Shown here: positions 1 through 6,449 of the stretch, in pieces
How the letters are laid out: every line of letters begins with the position of its first letter
How positions within the stretch are numbered: position 1 is the first letter of the stretch
NCBI GenBank assembly: GCA_003131945.1
Contig: PKWD01000134.1
Location: 1-9,236 of the forward strand
Source: Acidimicrobiaceae bacterium
GTDB taxonomy: Bacteria; Actinomycetota; Acidimicrobiia; Acidimicrobiales; UBA8190
DNA length: 9,236 bases
Direction of reading: 5' to 3'
Notes under the pieces: model-generated
Told to the model about the DNA's origin: nothing
What the model saw: the letters and a program-made list of their open reading frames with translations, nothing else
The model's database searches: none
Made by a program: the position numbers and the translations under genes

Positions 1-365
1 GGTTTCAGAGATCGCGCACAATTGGCGCGTACGGCGGCGAATTCGCCGAAGGTCGTGGTTACGTTTGGGCAGAAGGAATCCGCCAAGAGATACACCGGCG
101 CGCTCTCGACGCCCATCTCCGACTGGCTCAGTTGGAGGAAGCAGACGGCCACGACCGGGAGGCGATGGACATCCTTGTGCGCGCCGTCGAGATCGGTGGG
201 TGCGCCGAAGAACCCTGCCGCCGGCTCATGATCCTTCAGGCGCGGCTGGGTCGGACCGACGCCGTTGCGTCGACATGGTTGAACCTCCAACGAAGACTTG
301 CCGAGCTCGAACTCGATCCTGAACCCGCCACCGTTACGCTGTACCGCCGGATGGCGGGACAGTGA
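1..365 (+). CDS. BTAD-domain transcriptional regulator, C-terminal part (5' truncated)
   Basis: The reading frame is open from base 3 to the TGA at 363-365, giving the last 120 residues of a protein whose start lies off the left edge. The piece matches the bacterial transcriptional activator domain of the SARP/AfsR/DnrI type. It begins with a YGGEF...YVWAEGIRQEI segment, followed by TPR-like helices (RRALDAHLRLAQLEEADG, EAMDILVRAVEIGG, CRRLMILQARLGR, ASTWLNLQRRLAELELDPEPAT) and ends with LYRRMAGQ. In the family this helical domain lies beside a DNA-binding winged helix and helps dimerisation and activation. In some actinobacterial proteins it is the tail of a larger multidomain chain with LysM or membrane parts, so the missing N-terminus could be either. 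It converges on the TetR-like gene with an 82-bp gap. The domain assignment is firm; the full architecture and target genes cannot be seen. Confidence 0.8.
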   Translation, partial: FQRSRTIGAYGGEFAEGRGYVWAEGIRQEIHRRALDAHLRLAQLEEADGHDREAMDILVRAVEIGGCAEEPCRRLMILQARLGRTDAVASTWLNLQRRLAELELDPEPATVTLYRRMAGQ

Positions 366-447
366 GTTCCCCCACGCAAACCCTATGAGGCCCCGCCGAC
401 GGAATTCCGGACCGTGGGGTCTGGAAATATGGGCATACAGGTCATAG

Positions 448-1752
448 TCATGTCGCAGATGCGTCTTGAGCCGCATCCGAAATCACTGACGTGATTGGAT
501 TTCGGTAAACGTCAATGATGCTTTGCCATTGTGACGCATTCCGCATTCCGCCCATCGCCAAATGGACGAGGCCGGGCGCGTCCAACATGATCTGGGGGTT
601 GCCAAGCGGTGTCGGGGACAGGGCAGCTATTACGATCTCTATAAGATGTTCATAAAGCCCTATGTTCGCCAGTTTTGCAACCGGCAGGCCTGGGTAATCA
701 TCTGTGACCTTAGCTACATACGCGAGCAAATCTTCTACGGCTCCAAGAGCCTCGGGTCCTATGCGATTTGCTAGCTCGTACAGTTCATTCTGAGACTGTA
801 AAAGGCTGGAAAAGCATCGGCGCTCAAGATCTTCGTCGCTCGGGAATCGGGACAAGCCCTCCTCCAAGCTGACACCGACCGTCCTGGCCACAGTCTTGAC
901 GGAGACTCGCCCACCTTGTCGTCGATAACGCTTGAGAGCTGATTCGATCATTCGCAGAGTAAGTGGATCCGTCTCGGCGCCGGGGTTATCGTACATACCT
1001 TCCTCCGTCATCCCCATGGCAATACACCACCCTGTCTCAACGGCAAGTTCCAATGGAACGTCGTCGGGGTTCACGTGGTAGCGCAACAGTAGCCCGTCGT
1101 GGGCACTGTGGATAGCAACCACGATGCTCTCGGCGGTGAATCCTGTCCTTGGTCTGCGTCCAGCGTGCCGCATTGCAGCGCGAAGAAGGCCGGTGAATAG
1201 TCGGGTCATCTCCGCATACGCGTCCCGCCTCAGGTTCATCTGATCGGCCGCCCTTCTCGTCGTTTGCTGAAGCGCGGTCAAACGCGACGTAGGCAACTCA
1301 GCACTGGGAGGATCTTCGTGCTGAAGGAAGGCCGATGCGGCGGCTTGGACGGTAACAGCGGGGAGAAACGAGACACGTTGGCTGCTGTTGAACTCAAAGT
1401 TCATCGCGAGAACACGTCGAAACAGCGCTTCCATATCAGCGTCCGGCGATCGCAATGTTTCGACAGCGGAATCGAGAATGAGCGCAAGATTGTCGCGGAC
1501 CCCGTTGGTATCAATGTCGAAGAGGTAACGTACGGCGAGGTCCAATGGGCGCCCGCCCGATCCTTCGGCACGTTGAATCCTATTTTGCAAGGTGGAAGAC
1601 GGCTGATTCGTGCGCGCGGCCAGGTCTCCCTTAGTGACGGCACCGCGAGCCGTGCCATCTCGCAGTGCCCTATAGGCATTCTCAGACAGCAGCTCGGCAG
1701 CCGCCTCCGTCCAGGACTGGGCGGGTAAATTAGAGGGGGACTGCTTCGGCAT
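448..1752 (-). CDS. Tandem TetR-like transcriptional regulator (two TetR-type units in one 434-aa chain)
   Basis: The protein is about twice the usual TetR length of roughly 200 residues. The first unit has a helix-turn-helix-like stretch at about 14-62 (TKGDLAARTNQPSSTLQNRI) and a helical ligand-domain-like part to about 250, including AIHSAHDGLLLRYHVNPDD, which resembles the TetR C-terminal dimer helices. The second unit starts at about 265 with IESALKRYRRQGG, then VSVKTVARTVGVSLEEGLSRFPSDEDL at 283-309. That matches the classic TetR pattern of recognition helix followed by a Y/F-x-x-F-P-s-x-e-x-L signature. Helices to the C-terminus form a second effector-like domain. The ATG at 1750-1752 has a GGAAG 9 nt upstream. 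The gene is divergent from the membrane-protein gene, and a perfect palindrome lies 38 bp upstream of its start, so autoregulation is likely. No enzymatic motif is seen. The second unit is confidently TetR-like; the first HTH is more diverged. The ligand is unknown. Confidence 0.72.
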   Translation of the reverse strand: MPKQSPSNLPAQSWTEAAAELLSENAYRALRDGTARGAVTKGDLAARTNQPSSTLQNRIQRAEGSGGRPLDLAVRYLFDIDTNGVRDNLALILDSAVETLRSPDADMEALFRRVLAMNFEFNSSQRVSFLPAVTVQAAASAFLQHEDPPSAELPTSRLTALQQTTRRAADQMNLRRDAYAEMTRLFTGLLRAAMRHAGRRPRTGFTAESIVVAIHSAHDGLLLRYHVNPDDVPLELAVETGWCIAMGMTEEGMYDNPGAETDPLTLRMIESALKRYRRQGGRVSVKTVARTVGVSLEEGLSRFPSDEDLERRCFSSLLQSQNELYELANRIGPEALGAVEDLLAYVAKVTDDYPGLPVAKLANIGLYEHLIEIVIAALSPTPLGNPQIMLDAPGLVHLAMGGMRNASQWQSIIDVYRNPITSVISDAAQDASAT

Positions 1753-1790
1753 CCGAGGATGCTTCCACTCATTCGGCCTGGTTGTCCAGG

Positions 1791-1814
1791 AGTTTGGTCA
1801 CTAGTGACCAAACT
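1791..1814. promoter_or_regulatory. Perfect 24-bp palindrome, candidate TetR-type operator
   Basis: The half-site AGTTTGGTCACT is followed directly by its exact reverse complement, with no spacer and no mismatch over 24 bp. It lies in the 208-bp divergent spacer (1753-1960), 38 bp from the tetR-like start and 146 bp from the GTG of the membrane-protein gene. Length, symmetry and placement are what is known for TetR-family operators. With two DNA-binding units in the neighbouring regulator, one polypeptide could contact both half-sites. The position fits repression of the regulator's own gene best; control of the rightward genes is possible but less direct. I could not place convincing -35/-10 boxes on either strand. 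Confidence 0.7.
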
Positions 1815-1950
1815 TCCGCTCATTGGCATCGGTAACGTCGGCCCAACGTCAGAACTGGCTCCTTTACTAGCGCGTCGAACCATCGAACGATACTGATGCC
1901 GGGGAACCTCCACCGGTCCACCGCTCGATTCATGGTGGTGAGCTAAATGG

Positions 1951-1956
1951 AAGGAG
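1951..1956 (+). promoter_or_regulatory. Ribosome binding site fixing the GTG start at 1961
   Basis: AAGGAG lies 4 nt before the GTG at 1961, within the longer purine-rich run GGAAGGAG. It is the clearest Shine-Dalgarno sequence in the left half of the window. No other in-frame start nearby has a comparable site, so it supports GTG initiation. Confidence 0.7.
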
Positions 1957-1960
1957 CCCT

Positions 1961-3748
1961 GTGTCTGGCGGCGACTCGAACTCAGTAGGGGTCGACAGAA
2001 TCGGCTACCAGCCGGGACGGCTGTCGCGACGGCTCCTTAGGACGATCGGTATCGATACCCAGCACCTACGAAGTTCACGGACAGCACTTCCCTACCTGGT
2101 GGCCGGACTGGCGATGTGTCTTTACCTGCCATACGGAACTTGGGCGATATCGCACGCTCTTTCCATGGCGGATGCCGGCTCAGGTCACATCACTTTCTTC
2201 ATGGTAGTCGCAGGGCTCTGCGTAACTGGCGTGATCATAGGCTTCGACGCGGTGATCATCAGCCACATACCCATAAATCGAGAGCAGCTCGACAATGCTA
2301 AGGTGAATCCACTTGGGAAACTAAGTAGGACCATGTTGGTTCTCCGACTTGCCATAGCGGTGGTCATGGTCGGGGTGTTCACGATTCCCACGCTACTGTT
2401 TTTCTTCCAGCGTGAGACCACTTCGGATCTCGCAAGCGAGAACGGCGAGGCCGTGGCTTACTATATGGCGCACGGTGCACCGGCTCGTTTGCAGGCTCAG
2501 ATCAACAAGTTGACCAACCAGGAGCACTCCGCCCCCACCTTGGTGAACTCGCTCGAGAGCCAGGCCGCCGCCCTGGACTCAGCAAGCGCCACGAATTACC
2601 AACTCGCCCTGCAAGATTCTGACGGCAACGGACTTAGTCACCTCCCCGGGTGCCCTATTAACGGGGATTGCTGGAACCTCCAGCAGGAATCGAAGCAGGA
2701 AGCAGCTCAAGCCGCGACTCTACGTCAGCAAGCCACGAATCTTCAGTCGGGCCAGGCACAGCTGCTGAGCAATGACGCCTCGCAGATCAAACACTTAACA
2801 GCCGAGCAGAACAAAGACATTTCCACGTTCTCTGAGGCTCAGAAGAACGACACCGGGCTTGGAGCACGCACCCAGGCCCTTATCTCCTTGGCTGTCAAGG
2901 ACCCATATGGTATTGGTCTGTCCGCTGCCATTGTTTTGGCGGTCGCCGCACTACTCGAGCTTGCCGTGATTGGGATAAAGGTCACCGCAAGCCGCAACTC
3001 CGAGTATGAGCTAACGACAGCTCGGGCCGCCCGCGGTTTGCTTCGGGCCGACCAGGAGGTCGACGTTGCAGCAACTGTCTTGACCCAGACAGCCGTTGAC
3101 TCTCTTTTGAGCGATCCCGAGATTCGACAGTCCGTGTTTGAGCAGAAGCGTCGCGAAGTTGAGCAAGCGCTCCGCCCTCGCAACGTGGGCTCGGACCGGA
3201 TCATGGAGCAGGCTATTGGCAGATCGCGCTCCGACCTCGAGACATCGCGGCGAAGAAATTGGCGGCGACGCGCTGCAGTACCGGTAGCTGCTGCAGCGGT
3301 GGTAGGCCTGGCCTCTGTGGGCCTGATTTGGACGGTGGAAGGGGGCGGAAAACGTGGCGGCGAACATCACTTAGCCCTCCAGACCTCCGCCGTAAAGACG
3401 TCTGGAGTTGTTGCCCTTGCCGAGCCTCATACCGACGGTCCTTCTATCTGCCACCAGTTGGCCGGCAGCCTCGCACTGCGCCAGCTTCCCGCTGCAATAG
3501 AAATCCAACCTGGCGGCCGATTCGGACCTGAGGATCGGGCAGTGATTGAGGATGCTGCCTCGGAATTCGTCAAACTGGGAAAGAGAACGACGAGTCCTTT
3601 ATCTCCTGGTTTCAATAGCGCAGGCGTGGCCATGGAGCATCTCGGTAATCCCGCTATACCGAGCTCGTCCTCAGTGGCAGCTGCACAACAGGTACTAACA
3701 TCTCTTGGCCGAAAGGTGCAAAGCGAATGCGATTTTCCCGTCGGTTGA
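1961..3748 (+). CDS. DUF4407-like multipass membrane protein with large extracytoplasmic regions
   Basis: The 595-residue protein has predicted membrane segments at about 43-64, 76-100, 125-149, 317-339 and 438-458. With the Arg-rich N-terminus inside, the 150-316 loop and the C-terminal 459-595 domain fall outside, and 101-124 and 340-437 inside. Three early helices, a long Ala/Gln-rich coiled-coil-like outer loop and a returning helix, plus a conserved-looking GFDAVIISHIP after the second helix, resemble DUF4407 membrane proteins, whose function is unknown. The outer loop carries a C231/C237 pair (GCPINGDCW), and the C-terminal domain has C497 and C590, either of which pairs could form disulfides. 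The fifth helix, preceded by a basic RRRNWRRR stretch, and the extra outer domain go beyond the basic four-helix plan. The gene overlaps the next one by 22 bp, implying coupled translation. No catalytic motif is seen. The architecture is sure; the family name is moderate. Confidence 0.7.
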   Translation: MSGGDSNSVGVDRIGYQPGRLSRRLLRTIGIDTQHLRSSRTALPYLVAGLAMCLYLPYGTWAISHALSMADAGSGHITFFMVVAGLCVTGVIIGFDAVIISHIPINREQLDNAKVNPLGKLSRTMLVLRLAIAVVMVGVFTIPTLLFFFQRETTSDLASENGEAVAYYMAHGAPARLQAQINKLTNQEHSAPTLVNSLESQAAALDSASATNYQLALQDSDGNGLSHLPGCPINGDCWNLQQESKQEAAQAATLRQQATNLQSGQAQLLSNDASQIKHLTAEQNKDISTFSEAQKNDTGLGARTQALISLAVKDPYGIGLSAAIVLAVAALLELAVIGIKVTASRNSEYELTTARAARGLLRADQEVDVAATVLTQTAVDSLLSDPEIRQSVFEQKRREVEQALRPRNVGSDRIMEQAIGRSRSDLETSRRRNWRRRAAVPVAAAAVVGLASVGLIWTVEGGGKRGGEHHLALQTSAVKTSGVVALAEPHTDGPSICHQLAGSLALRQLPAAIEIQPGGRFGPEDRAVIEDAASEFVKLGKRTTSPLSPGFNSAGVAMEHLGNPAIPSSSSVAAAQQVLTSLGRKVQSECDFPVG

Positions 3749-4884
3749 TCTTCCGGCAAGCCGCTGTGCTCGTGGTGTTTATCGCCTCCACCGTGATGGG
3801 TATCGCCAGCCCTTCAGGCGCTGGGCCAGCATCTGGCCTTTGTCAGATGGACGTGTCACGCGGTGCCGTGCCGGCAGCCTTCCCGATCGATGCATGTCTC
3901 AATGGGTCGACCCTATATCTGCGCAACACCTTGTCGGTGCCACTGGACGTCTTGGACTCAGGAGGCTTGGGCACGCCGTCGGTGACTCCGAGCCACCCTT
4001 CAGTTGCCGACGGACTCACTCGTGGCGTTCTAAAGAATCCGTCGAATCTCCTCCTTCCGGGTGATGTCATGTCAATCCCATACGGGCCTTCCGCGTTCTC
4101 AGTGTCGTTGAGATTTGACAATAGCCTGGTCTACGCATTTTCGAGTCTTATTGAGGGAGACCTCCCCGAAACCACTGGGGCGGCGTTCAGCGGAGCCGAA
4201 GCATTTGTGGCGTCAGTCAATGATGACTTCTACAACTATGAAAACTGTCTTTCCGGAAAGAACTTTATTGGTCAGGCCGGATGCATGGTGGGTTTCACGT
4301 GGGATCTGAACTATGCGGGTGACAAGTTCGCCCTGACAGTTGGTGCTGCCGTCGTCAGCGATGTTATCGGCGTCATCCTTGGAGCCATCAGCACAATCCA
4401 GGCTGTGTACGAGCGGGTGGCGGGCGCCCAAGCCGTCAGCGGTCAGCCATCGATGAGCTTCGAGGCATCGCCGCAGCCCACCACGCCCCCTGGCGGTAGT
4501 AGCTCGGGCGGAACGGACAACTCCGGCGGAACGGACAGCTCCGGCGGAAGGGGCAGTTCGGGCGGAACGGGAGCTGGCAGCTCGGTAGGGACGGGAACTG
4601 GCAGCTCGGGCGGAACAGGTAGCTCTTCTGGCTCGATTGCGGTCGGGTGGGGGGGTAACCCGGCACCATCGGGCAACTGGATGGACATCACCTTCACGAA
4701 CTTCCCCACTGGATCAGTCTCCTGGTTCTGCGTCGAGGAGGGCACCCGATACGGCCCATACTCCACAACCCTGACCTCCAGCACGGAGACACTCTCGACC
4801 AATACCTGCTACGACACCGAATCGGGTGGCAGCGACTACGTCTCTTCCGATGGCGTCAACTCCAACACGATCGGAACCGATTGA
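3727..4884 (+). CDS. Secreted six-cysteine protein with Ser/Gly linker and C-terminal actinobacterial surface module
   Basis: The 385-residue product begins with a Sec-type signal peptide: basic MRFSRR, a hydrophobic core to about residue 26, and likely cleavage around 30-37. The mature part has an N-terminal domain (about 38-240) with cysteine pairs C39/C57 and C174/C186 and a hydrophobic helix at about 201-228. A Ser/Gly/Thr linker (256-303) follows, then a C-terminal module (about 304-385) with C335 and C361 in FPTGSVSWFCVEEG and SSTETLSTNTCYDT, ending DGVNSNTIGTD. A similar short module with two cysteines and an NTCYD-like motif recurs at the ends of diverse actinobacterial exported proteins; this is from memory of the family and untested here. 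No enzymatic residues are recognised. The ATG lies inside the end of the upstream gene, with AAAGG 10 nt before it. Coupling suggests it works with the membrane protein, perhaps binding its outer domains. Exported location is well supported; function is unknown. Confidence 0.75.
   Translation: MRFSRRLIFRQAAVLVVFIASTVMGIASPSGAGPASGLCQMDVSRGAVPAAFPIDACLNGSTLYLRNTLSVPLDVLDSGGLGTPSVTPSHPSVADGLTRGVLKNPSNLLLPGDVMSIPYGPSAFSVSLRFDNSLVYAFSSLIEGDLPETTGAAFSGAEAFVASVNDDFYNYENCLSGKNFIGQAGCMVGFTWDLNYAGDKFALTVGAAVVSDVIGVILGAISTIQAVYERVAGAQAVSGQPSMSFEASPQPTTPPGGSSSGGTDNSGGTDSSGGRGSSGGTGAGSSVGTGTGSSGGTGSSSGSIAVGWGGNPAPSGNWMDITFTNFPTGSVSWFCVEEGTRYGPYSTTLTSSTETLSTNTCYDTESGGSDYVSSDGVNSNTIGTD
4501..4620 (+). repeat. 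Degenerate 18-bp tandem repeat encoding a Ser/Gly hexapeptide linker
   Basis: Four consecutive 18-bp units (4501-4518, 4519-4536, 4537-4554, 4555-4572) encode SSGGTD, NSGGTD, SSGGRG and SSGGTG. An irregular AGSSVGTGTG and a further SSGGTG unit follow, to residue 298 of the secreted protein. Units differ mainly by single bases. Such repeats form flexible spacers between exported domains and can change copy number by slippage; all units are multiples of three, so the frame would survive. Confidence 0.85.
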
Positions 4885-4954
4885 CGACATACGATGTGAC
4901 CGGCTTCTGCGATGGTTAATCCGGTTGCGACGAGGGTAATCGTTTGCAGAGCGT

Positions 4955-5497
4955 CTATTCGTACTTGGATGCCAAACTCAGTACTTCCGAAACATAGGTC
5001 TGATCGTGGTTGTAATCAAAGACCGCGGCTCGGAGATTGGCGCCGTCGCGAGCCCCATTGGTACATAACATACGAGCGGCGGCGTAGACGGCATCTATCG
5101 CGTCGTACGGGCTGGGTGGGTCGGCCCCTCCGGGCGGCACTGGCTCGTCATAGGCGGCAAAGGTGGCCGTCTCGAACTGCATGGGGCCTTCGGCCCCGGC
5201 CGAGTTCGCCCCAGAGTGCACGCCAGGCAGGTTCGAGGTGCCGTTGTCGGACTCGATGGTGCCGATGGCGGCCAGCACCGTCCACGGGAGCCCCGGGCAG
5301 GTGATCGCTGCTTCCTCGTACAGCGCCAGCATGGCCGGCGGGATGGCCGCTGCCGCCGGGCTCGGGGCCACATCGCCGCCCAGGAGCACCGCCTCCAGTC
5401 CCGCACCGGCGGCGGTGGCAATGATCACTACGAGGAGCATCACGGCGGCCCCGGCCACGACGATCACCGTCATCGCTGATCCTTGCCCCTCGCTCAC
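4955..5497 (-). CDS. Membrane-anchored lytic transglycosylase of the conjugation module
   Basis: The 180-residue protein has a short N-terminus, a membrane helix at about 9-32, an Ala/Pro-rich spacer and an SLT-like lysozyme-fold domain at about 52-178. The catalytic glutamate is E82 in AAIGTIESDNG. Downstream come the G-rich turn and GPMQF (104-108), the helix YDAIDAVYAAARMLC and the YNHDQTYVSEVL segment, the usual tyrosine/asparagine motif lining the groove. In conjugation such enzymes cleave peptidoglycan glycan strands to let the secretion channel pass the wall. C67 and C145 may form a disulfide outside the cell. It starts with GTG at 5495-5497, overlapping the stop of the replication-relaxation gene by 4 bp (GTGA), with AGGA just upstream, so translation is coupled. 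An internal ATG at residue 9 is a less likely start. The last ~130 bp are less GC-rich than the rest of the gene. Confidence 0.85.
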   Translation of the reverse strand: MSEGQGSAMTVIVVAGAAVMLLVVIIATAAGAGLEAVLLGGDVAPSPAAAAIPPAMLALYEEAAITCPGLPWTVLAAIGTIESDNGTSNLPGVHSGANSAGAEGPMQFETATFAAYDEPVPPGGADPPSPYDAIDAVYAAARMLCTNGARDGANLRAAVFDYNHDQTYVSEVLSLASKYE

Positions 5498-6354
5498 GTC
5501 GGTCCTAAGCGCCCCACCAGCTGGGCCAGGCCTAGGCGCGTCCCGCTGCTGCCGACGGGAAGCCAGTGAGCAGCATCAGGTGCGTCGTCTGGTGACAGGG
5601 CGGCGGTGGCCACCGGCACCTGGCGGTGAGTGAGCACCCGCCGGGCCTCTCGTTCCCGACGTAGTGAGGGGAACGTGAACAGCACCCAGTTCGGATGGCC
5701 GGCAGCAGCGGCCAGTTCGGCGTAGCCGGGAAGCTTGGCCGCCAGGCGCTCGAGGGTCTCGGTGCCGTTGTCATACTCGAGGAGGAAGGGCACACGGACG
5801 TCGTGGTCGACCCAGACGCCGTAGCCGTCGGGGCGGACGACCTCGCCCCATTCCCGGGCACACAGCCGCTCGGACCACCATTCCTCGAGTCGGCAGCCAG
5901 GTCGGCGGCGGGCGGAGCGGATGAGGGCGGTGAAGACACCGTTGGTGCCGACGAGGTGGGTGAGCCGCTGGCTGGCGGCCAGGTCGGCGAGCATTCCCCT
6001 GCGCCAGTCGAGGTCGGCCATCTCGACACCCCGTTCGGCCGCCACCAGGGCGGCGCCCACTGTCCCCAGCACCCAGTGGGAGGGAGCGGATCCCACGTCG
6101 GTCCGGGGTCGGAAGCGGTCGACGAGCGCCATGTCGTGGAGCTCACGGAGCCGCTTACGGACACGCCGATCGCCGGTGAAGCCAATGTCAGCCACCTGCG
6201 ATGTAGTCAGTACCCGATGCTCGTAGAGCAGACGACACAGTTGTCGATCCCGATCGGTCAGCCGGCTGAGCACAGCGAGCACTCGCTGGTCCACATCTCG
6301 ATGACGAGGCGCCCTTGGCGCCGTCTCCCAGGATTCCTTGCCGTTCACACCCAT
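5494..6354 (-). CDS. Replication-relaxation family protein (Replic_Relax-like)
   Basis: The 286-residue product has a winged-helix region at about 28-85 (DRDRQLCRLLYEHRVLTTSQVADIGF, RRVRKRLRELHDMALVDRF), a helical middle (DLAASQRLTHLVGTNGVFTALI) and a C-terminal core VRPDGYGVW (173-181), FLLEYDNGTE (190-199) and LAAKLPGY (204-211). This order is that of the plasmid replication-relaxation proteins, reported as needed for plasmid replication and DNA relaxation and common beside actinobacterial T4SS genes. The PD...E-x-D-x-G-T-E pattern also recalls nuclease-like folds, but a catalytic role is not shown. The ATG at 6352-6354 is chosen because the upstream frame becomes implausibly Arg-rich and enters the coupling-ATPase gene; only a weak GGTGGGTGG precedes it. 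A TTG at 6436-6438 would add 28 residues. It is likely a DNA-processing partner of the coupling ATPase encoded upstream. Confidence 0.8.
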   Translation of the reverse strand: MGVNGKESWETAPRAPRHRDVDQRVLAVLSRLTDRDRQLCRLLYEHRVLTTSQVADIGFTGDRRVRKRLRELHDMALVDRFRPRTDVGSAPSHWVLGTVGAALVAAERGVEMADLDWRRGMLADLAASQRLTHLVGTNGVFTALIRSARRRPGCRLEEWWSERLCAREWGEVVRPDGYGVWVDHDVRVPFLLEYDNGTETLERLAAKLPGYAELAAAAGHPNWVLFTFPSLRREREARRVLTHRQVPVATAALSPDDAPDAAHWLPVGSSGTRLGLAQLVGRLGPT

Positions 6355-6424
6355 CCACCCACCAAGTCGGCCTTTCCATCGGATCCCCCTCCAGGGCCGT
6401 GACGTCCGTGTTCGCCCTCGTCTG

Positions 6425-6449
6425 GGGGATCCGTTCAAGTCGGATCCCC
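6425..6449. other. Perfect 9-bp stem, 7-nt loop inverted repeat upstream of the replication-relaxation gene
   Basis: GGGGATCCG and CGGATCCCC are exact reverse complements separated by TTCAAGT. The hairpin lies in the 130-bp gap between the coupling-ATPase stop and the replication-relaxation start, and its right arm is part of the first 12-bp repeat. No T-run follows on either strand, so an ordinary intrinsic terminator is unlikely. mRNA processing, translation control or a DNA-protein site are alternatives. Confidence 0.65.

Noticed and set aside
391..419. Inverted repeat between the convergent BTAD and TetR-like genes (CCCC...CGGAATTCCG...GGGG)
   Set aside because: The arms match only at the outer CCCC/GGGG and inner CGGAA/TTCCG with a mismatched middle, and no T-run follows on either strand, so it is not a convincing bidirectional terminator.
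1264..1728. Plus-strand frame inside the TetR-like gene
   Set aside because: It has no recognisable domain and no ribosome site, and lies opposite a gene with clear HTH signatures.
1815..1960. Sigma-70-type promoter boxes for the membrane-protein gene (for example GATACT at 1889-1894)
   Set aside because: No -35 element at suitable spacing could be matched, so I do not call a promoter position.
4443..4802. Minus-strand Pro/Glu-rich frame opposite the secreted protein
   Set aside because: It is the mirror image of the Ser/Gly repeat linker, has no start signal, and the plus-strand gene has a signal peptide and ordered domains.
4865..4930. Possible terminator between the convergent secreted-protein and transglycosylase genes
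   Set aside because: Only very short stems (ATCGG/CCGAT around the stop codon; ACCGG/CCGGT with a long loop) without a T-run are present.
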